Shown piece by piece: positions 59,155-64,000 of a stretch of 64,000 nt of DNA. The notes beneath the pieces were generated by a model. That model was not told where the DNA came from and searched no databases. It saw only the letters and a program-made list of their open reading frames with translations. The stretch is taken from contig MU404086.1 of the NCBI GenBank assembly GCA_022695795.1, forward strand, positions 186,001 to 250,000. Direction: 5' to 3'. This stretch comes from Biscogniauxia marginata (lineage: Eukaryota > Ascomycota > Sordariomycetes > Xylariales > Xylariaceae). Position 1 is the first letter of the stretch, and each line of letters begins with the position of its first letter. Both the position numbers and the translations under genes were made by a program.

Positions 59155-59878
59155 TTAAGCCTAGACCCACGAGTATCCCATGTCAGTATGTTCTCTGGCA
59201 TCTCTCCATTTTCGTATTATACACATTCGTAGTCATAGAGGTGATGGGCAGGCTCAGCGTACCTTGACAGCGTATTTTCGCTGAGGGAAATGTGTGGCTC
59301 GCTTCTTCCTCTTCTCCAGCGTCTTTGACTTCTCCTTGGGCGACAGACGACGTCGGATGGCACGGGTCTGCTTTGGTCGGAGGTCAAGCGGTAGGTACTT
59401 CTTGTTCTTGTAGAAGATGCGGAGCTGCTGTCGCTGCTTGAGGTTGACGACAGTGAGGGTACGGGCGATCGACTTGCGCAGGTCGTGGCTAAAGGTTGAG
59501 AACTACGTTAGCATCATTGTTGCTGTGTGCCTAAACCTCCCACTCCATGCGACCTGGCGTACTGCTGTAGCTGTTCGCGGAAGGGCGCATCGAGGGGGGC
59601 TGTCGGATCTGCGTAAACATACATCTTGTTTAGCTTAGTACCGGAGGAGGCAATCTTCTGGATACGGAGCTGGCCCAGCTCAGTCTTGAGCTCGCCGAGC
59701 GTCTTCAGCAAGTCATCCTTGTTCTTGCTCCAGAGTTGCCCGGTCTTAACCTTAGCTGTCGACTGTAGAGATGCCATCGAGTATTAGCTGCAAAGAACTC
59801 CCGTAATTGACGAAACTAAACACCGGGAATCGAAAAGCGAAAAGCTCGTGAACTGGTTGACTCACCATCTTGGATGAT
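59155..59878 (-). CDS. RPL35: 60S ribosomal protein L35 (uL29)
   Basis: Four exons (59876-59878, 59623-59762, 59263-59488, 59155-59160) encode 124 residues. uL29 sits at the polypeptide exit tunnel where nascent-chain factors dock. The first coding exon is just the ATG, followed by a 113-bp intron (GTGAGT donor); exon 2 then gives [18 protein letters not shown], restoring the usual MSxxKVK start. Exon 3 adds [15 protein letters not shown] and ends RKYAVK. The last exon is GCT TAA, one alanine and stop, giving the usual RKYAxKA end. Without splicing, the ATG at 59777 gives an N-terminus MASLQSTAK, and read-through of the third intron would end KVR. Both spliced choices match the family better. 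Introns near the start codon are common in ribosomal protein genes. It lies divergent from GOS1. Confidence 0.92.
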
Positions 59879-60457
59879 TGTGGGCGCGAAAAAGGATGGC
59901 TATCTCCGGTAAATCGTCAGTACTGAGGTGGTCGTGGAATTTCGCCCAGGAATTTTTTTAGAAGAAGGCCCAGGATTTGATGATTCTCACTCGCTACCTA
60001 GGGTTGTGGGCTAAAATTCCCAGTCAGGTGACCGAGCCTCGGTTTATGCATTTCATGCGTCTAATGGGGCCTGCTGCAAACGGGGTGGGGTGTTTCCCTG
60101 CACGGCCACACTCCTAACAAGTTGCCTCCGTCCAGGGACTTTCCGATTCCCATCCTTGGTCCCTTGGCCGGTCCAGGTGCTTAATCTTCTCTATCACCAC
60201 TCACTACCTATCCGCATCACGGTCAGCCGGGTAGAATTGTTGCTAGGACCCCTTTCTGCCTTAGCACTTATCATCATACGCCCACCGACAAGCCTCCCAG
60301 ATTCCGCTGGCCCCGTCCTCTACGTCACAATCCTCCACGTGAAGGGCTGCCTTTGACGACAGCTGTTGCGCCAGCTCCCAGTACATGATTCGAGGATGCT
60401 AGGTGCACGCTGCCGATAATTATACTCCTCAACGCAACCTACAACGTGGATCCTGCC
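59879..60457. promoter_or_regulatory. Bidirectional promoter, RPL35 and GOS1
   Basis: 579 bp between divergent starts. The part next to L35 has AT-rich and C/T-rich tracts usual for ribosomal protein promoters; no single site is claimed. Confidence 0.45.
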
Positions 60458-61307
60458 ATGGCGACGGCAACAGGCAACCAGGGCTGGGCCCAGTTACGCC
60501 AACAGGCTCGAAGTCTAGAGTCACAGGTACGCAGGAAGCCCCCAATCACACGGCTGAGCGGGCCTCGAAGCTGATCGCACAACATCAACATCTCTAGACC
60601 GAGTCGCTATTCCACACATATTCGCAGTTCTCCACGGTCTCGAATATCCCGCCGAAGCCGAGTAAGGAGGAACGAGAGACGGAAGCAAAACTAGAGGAAA
60701 TACTCGAAAAGGTAATGCGCTCCGGCAACAACATCTAGCTTTTACAAGGGAGCAAAAAAGAAAAGAAAAGAAACCCCACTCAGAACTGACGGCTTCTTTC
60801 AAGAGGGATCATGTAGTGAGCCAGCTGGCCCGCCTCCTAGACTCGGAAGCGAGCCTCACGTCCTCGGCCCTCAAGCAGAACAACCTCTCGCTCCTACGCG
60901 AGAAGCTAGCCGAGCACAGGCGCGACCTCGGCCGGCTGCGGTCCGGCCTGCAGGAGGCGCGGAACCGGGTGAACCTGCTCTCGAACGTGCGGGACGACAT
61001 CCAGACGTACCGGGCGAACAACCCCGAGGCCGCCGAGGCCGAGTACATGCTCGACGAGCGGAACCGCATCGACAACAGCCACAACATGGTCGACAGCGTC
61101 CTGAGCCAGGCCTACGCCACCAACGACAGCTTCGCCATGCAGCGCGAGACCCTCGCCAGCATCAACCGCCGCATCACCCTGGCCGCGAGCCAGGTCCCCG
61201 GCCTCAACACCCTGATAGGCAAGATCTCGACCCGCAAGCGCCGCGACGGCGTCATCATGGGCTCCTTCATCGCCTTCTGCTTCGTCATCTTCTGGTTCTT
61301 CCTGTGA
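60458..61307 (+). CDS. GOS1: Golgi SNARE GOS1 (GOS-28 type)
   Basis: Three exons (60458-60526, 60598-60711, 60804-61307) give 228 residues, the family's usual size (about 220-230); introns are 71 and 92 bp. This Qb-SNARE serves intra-Golgi and endosome-to-Golgi vesicle fusion. Seen: MATATGNQGWAQLRQQARSL, then HTYSQFSTVSNIPPKPS, a coiled region, and the SNARE motif in the last third (RNRIDNSHNMVDSVLSQAYA, TNDSFAMQRETLASINRRIT). An Arg/Lys cluster (KISTRKRRDG) comes before the C-terminal membrane anchor VIMGSFIAFCFVIFWFFL. It thus has a tail-anchored topology with the bulk in the cytosol. Confidence 0.95.
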
Positions 61308-61870
61308 GAAGGGGAATAATAAATCCGAATATTGAAAAGGGACGCGAGGGGCCGTCTCTGTCTCTCCTGCTTTGTACGATTCCCCTTTTCCCCCACCTAC
61401 TCCCCCCCGGAGCGTCTGGAATATGGGATATATATACATACACCTTTGATTTCTGTAGAAGATTGCATGGTTTGTTTCTGTTTCGTAAGGCGTTATGGCA
61501 TATAGGGAAATGGAGGGGGGGGAGGGCGCGCGCGTGTGTGTCGCGTCTATACATTGTATAACACGACTTGGCAGGTCGAACCTGCATTGCTCAAATCGGG
61601 AGAAAAGAAAGCAAGATACCTACCTACCTATCTGTTGTAACCGGGGCCATAATTGCTTTGTAGACCCGCCCCCTATCTGAAGATATCATTTACTTCGAAA
61701 TTTTCATCCTCCCCCAAATACACCCCTTTTTGTTAGTGACGAATCATCTCAATGGGAGGAATAATAATGATAAGGAAAGAATTGAATCGAGTTTTTAAGT
61801 TTATGCGAGATCTGGGTATCTTTTTTCTTCTTCGCTCATATATTATACACGTTCACTATAGAAGGGGCAA
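61308..61870. other. Convergent intergenic region, GOS1 to ATP10
   Basis: 563 bp between two 3' ends. It contains a GC/GT-rich stretch at 61515-61545 (CGCGCGTGTGTG) and an ACCTACCTACCT tract near 61618. No gene seen. Confidence 0.5.
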
Positions 61871-63107
61871 TTAACTCTTCGTGATCTTCTGTTTCGTAAG
61901 GGGCTTCTCTCGTTCGAGAAGCCTCGTTTCCTCGGCAAGCCTCTTTTCCTCGAGTTTCTTTCCCTCCAGGAGTTTCTGTTCGTCGAGGAGCTTCCGCAGG
62001 CCCTTGACTAGACCCTGCCGCTCGTGGTCCTCGCTCGGCCCGCTGCCAGCCCATCGTATCCGGCAGTCGCCGTCGAGCAGGTAGACGTAGCCGACCTTGC
62101 TGTTCAGCAGGCCTATCCTCTCGCGGATCTCGTCCGAGATGCCCTTCCGCACGACGAAGTACCTGCCCCAGTTCGGCTCGCCGACCTGCCTCCGGATGCT
62201 GCCCATGAACAGCCTGATCAGCATGGCCTTCAGCCAGTTCTCCTCGATGTTGACCCGGACCAGCTGCGCGCGGTCCTTGTCCTCCTCCAGCGCCCTCGCG
62301 AGCTCCGGGTTGCTCGCCGCGGACGCGAACGTCTTGGCCTGGCCCTCGGCCCAGGCGCCGCTGAAGACGGTCACGACCGAGACCTTGCCGCGCAGCGCCG
62401 GGGTCGTGTCCCGGGGCGCGCGGTCCGTCTTCAGCAGGGTCCGGCCGTACAGGTTCGGGAAGAAGAGCGAGTACTCGCCCCTGAAGAGGCGCGGCGGCGC
62501 GACGAAGGTCTTGCCGCCGTGGTGCTTGAGGTTCCCCCAGTCGCGGAAGTAGGGCCGCGAAAACTTGTGCTTCCTGTTCCGATGCCAAGACGAAACGTCG
62601 TTTTCCCCCTCACATCATCAGCCCCGCGGTGTTCTCTTGTCTCTCAGATGCTAATGGTACGGATAGGAATTAAGGGAGGGAAAGGGAAGGGGGGGGTTGG
62701 GATTCAGGGGGGTTGGGGGTTTGCCCGTACAGCTCCTCTCGCTTCTGCAGATGCTTCTCATAATTGACAAAGTCATCCCGGCGTTGCTTCAGCGTCCGGC
62801 GATCGACGCCCGTGTTCTGGCCCGGCTGCGGGGGGTACGGGAGACCGATAGGCCGGCTTAGCGGCGTCGGCGTGAAACCATCGACTTTTTTTCCGTAGGA
62901 CCTCGGCGCATCTTTTAAAGGAGAAGGTGGTATGGGTTTCGGCGGTTGCGGGGGGTTTGTCGTCGTCGTCGTCGAGGCTAGCGGCTTCTTAGTGGTTGTA
63001 GCTTTGGTAGCTTTGGTAGCTTGTTGCGCGGGACGGCTATAAGACGTGCTAAATGCTCTATACTGGCATGATAGGCATAGCAGCCTCGGTTTTATCGCAA
63101 AGGACAT
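61871..63107 (-). CDS. ATP10: Mitochondrial F1Fo ATP synthase assembly factor ATP10
   Basis: Two exons (62731-63107, 61871-62573) give 359 residues; the 157-bp intron has a GTACGG donor. ATP10 acts in the inner membrane/matrix to help subunit 6 (Atp6) of the Fo sector assemble with the Atp9 ring. Seen: an Arg/Ser-rich presequence (MSFAIKPRLLCLSCQYRAFS), a Thr/Lys/Pro-rich low-complexity region of about 60 residues, then the conserved ATP10 domain from about residue 125: NLKHHGGKTFVAPPRLFR, GRTLLKTDRAPRDTTPAL, VVTVFSGAWAEGQAKTF, VRVNIEENWLKAMLIRLF, NWGRYFVVRKGIS and RIGLLNSKVGYVYLLDGDCR. The C-terminus is a charged Lys/Glu/Leu helix. GC-rich coding DNA. The gene is divergent from the ketoacid dehydrogenase E2 gene. 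Confidence 0.93.
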
Positions 63108-63506
63108 CTTGGTGTCGACCAACCGGCATGGGAGTGCCAATTGATTAGACTGATTGACTTGTCCCAGGGCTGACGTGGGAGTTGAACGAAGGCTCCCGAG
63201 CAGTTGGTCAGTTACGTCGCAAAAATTCTGTGATGGAGCTTCGGAGCTGCAGGGACGCAACGTGGGGTGCAGGGTCTTGATTGGCTGGCCCCTCCCCGAT
63301 TTGGTCAAGGCTAGTCTTGGTCTTTGCGGCCCCCGGCCACCGTCGGCCCCAACACCCCCGGATAGAAGCGGTTTAATGTGGGGGGCAACCGACACTGAGC
63401 GTCATCTCATTCCTTTGCTTTCCCTCCAAACAATCACTCCTCTCACCGTCTACTTGGGCTTATTGCTTCTAATTTAGCTTCGGGAGATGTAACTACACAA
63501 ATATAC
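63108..63506. promoter_or_regulatory. Bidirectional promoter, ATP10 and BCKDH E2
   Basis: 399 bp between the ATGs of two nuclear genes for mitochondrial proteins. Both must be driven from here. No clear TATA element. Confidence 0.5.
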
Positions 63507-64000
63507 ATGTTTTTTTACCAACATGCCATGTTTCTTCAGCGGAGTTCACGTGTAGTACGGCGCCAATGGCGTTTCTACCAGGGTCTAAGTCGTACCGCCG
63601 CCGTCCTCCAGGCTCGCGGTGCCTATGCCGCCCCGAGGAATTTCCACACGACACGGAACATGCAAGTGGTAAAGCCGGTAATTCTTGCTGACATTGGAGA
63701 GGGTATGTAAGAAACCCCTTCTTCTGATTTTGCGCTAAAACTCCTCTGTGTAGGCATTGTCGAGTGCGAGATCATACAGTGGTTCGTCGAGCCGGAAGCC
63801 CGAGTCGAGGAGTTCTCGCCATTGTGCGAAGTACAGAGCGATAAGGCCTCTGTTGAGATTACGAGTCGCTTCTCTGGCGTGGTGAAGAAGCTACACTACG
63901 AGGCCGGCGAAATGGCAAAGGTGGGAAAGCCATTCGTAGACATCGACATACTAGGGGGTGCTAGTAAGGAAGACTTGGATGCTTTGACCGTCCCCGAACC
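63507..64000 (+). CDS. Branched-chain 2-oxo acid dehydrogenase E2 (5' part)
   Basis: The gene runs off the right edge. Exon 1 is 63507-63702, intron 63703-63753 (51 bp, GTATGT donor), exon 2 starts at 63754. Product: lipoamide acyltransferase, the core of the complex that converts Val/Leu/Ile keto acids to acyl-CoA in the mitochondrial matrix. Seen: an Arg-rich presequence (SSRVVRRQWRFYQ to about residue 50, with RNFHTTRNM before the mature start), then the lipoyl domain: ILADIGEGIVECEIIQWFVE, CEVQSDKASVEITSRFSG with the lipoylated Lys, and KVGKPFVDIDI. The DIGEGIVECE wording is that of the branched-chain E2, not of the pyruvate or oxoglutarate enzymes. A second in-frame ATG at 63528 may be the start instead. 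Acyltransferase and peripheral-subunit-binding domains are outside the window. Confidence 0.9.

Overview
This window is a contig from a filamentous ascomycete (Pezizomycotina, most likely Sordariomycetes). The evidence is the short (about 50-130 bp) GT-AG introns with CTRAY-type branch points, the gene content (arginine-specific CPS large chain, ERG26, a ZafA/Zap1-type zinc regulator, a LIM-RhoGAP) and dispersed TAGGTACCTA motifs. There is no operon structure, and no CRISPR array, prophage or intact transposon. I recognised no tRNA or rRNA gene. The gene models below were built by joining reading frames at splice sites. Every junction quoted keeps the frame, except where marked uncertain.

Layout. 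0-9 kb: 3' half of the arginine CPS large chain, NPL4 and a PWWP/LEDGF-like chromatin reader. 10-16.7 kb: the spliceosomal helicase BRR2. 17-23 kb: a GC-rich coiled-coil gene, replication factor C subunit RFC2, and a membrane-anchored alpha/beta-hydrolase-like protein. 23-30 kb: two unrecognised fungal proteins in wide intergenic spacers. 30-34.5 kb: an unusual two-domain E2 ubiquitin-conjugating enzyme and, divergently, sterol dehydrogenase ERG26. 35.6-39.3 kb: a LIM/RhoGAP protein. 39.3-46 kb: an AT-rich, gene-poor stretch with one esterase, a pair of diverged repeats and a possible Cys-rich micro-ORF. 46-49 kb: an unrecognised protein and a mitochondrial HMG-box protein. 50-54.5 kb: spliceosomal helicase PRP5 and a small, probably lipid-anchored protein. 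56-58 kb: a ZafA/Zap1-like zinc-finger activator. 59-64 kb: ribosomal protein L35, Golgi SNARE GOS1, ATP10, and the start of branched-chain keto-acid dehydrogenase E2.

The window is mostly housekeeping. The points that stand out are gene-structural: stop-free introns of 3n length inside the two spliceosomal helicase genes BRR2 and PRP5; a 12-nt micro-exon and a probable GC-AG intron in the E2 gene; a start-codon-only first coding exon and a one-codon final exon in L35; and a second UBC-like domain with a cysteine at the catalytic position. I did not find convincing evidence for a new multi-gene system. The least explained stretch is about 40-46 kb.
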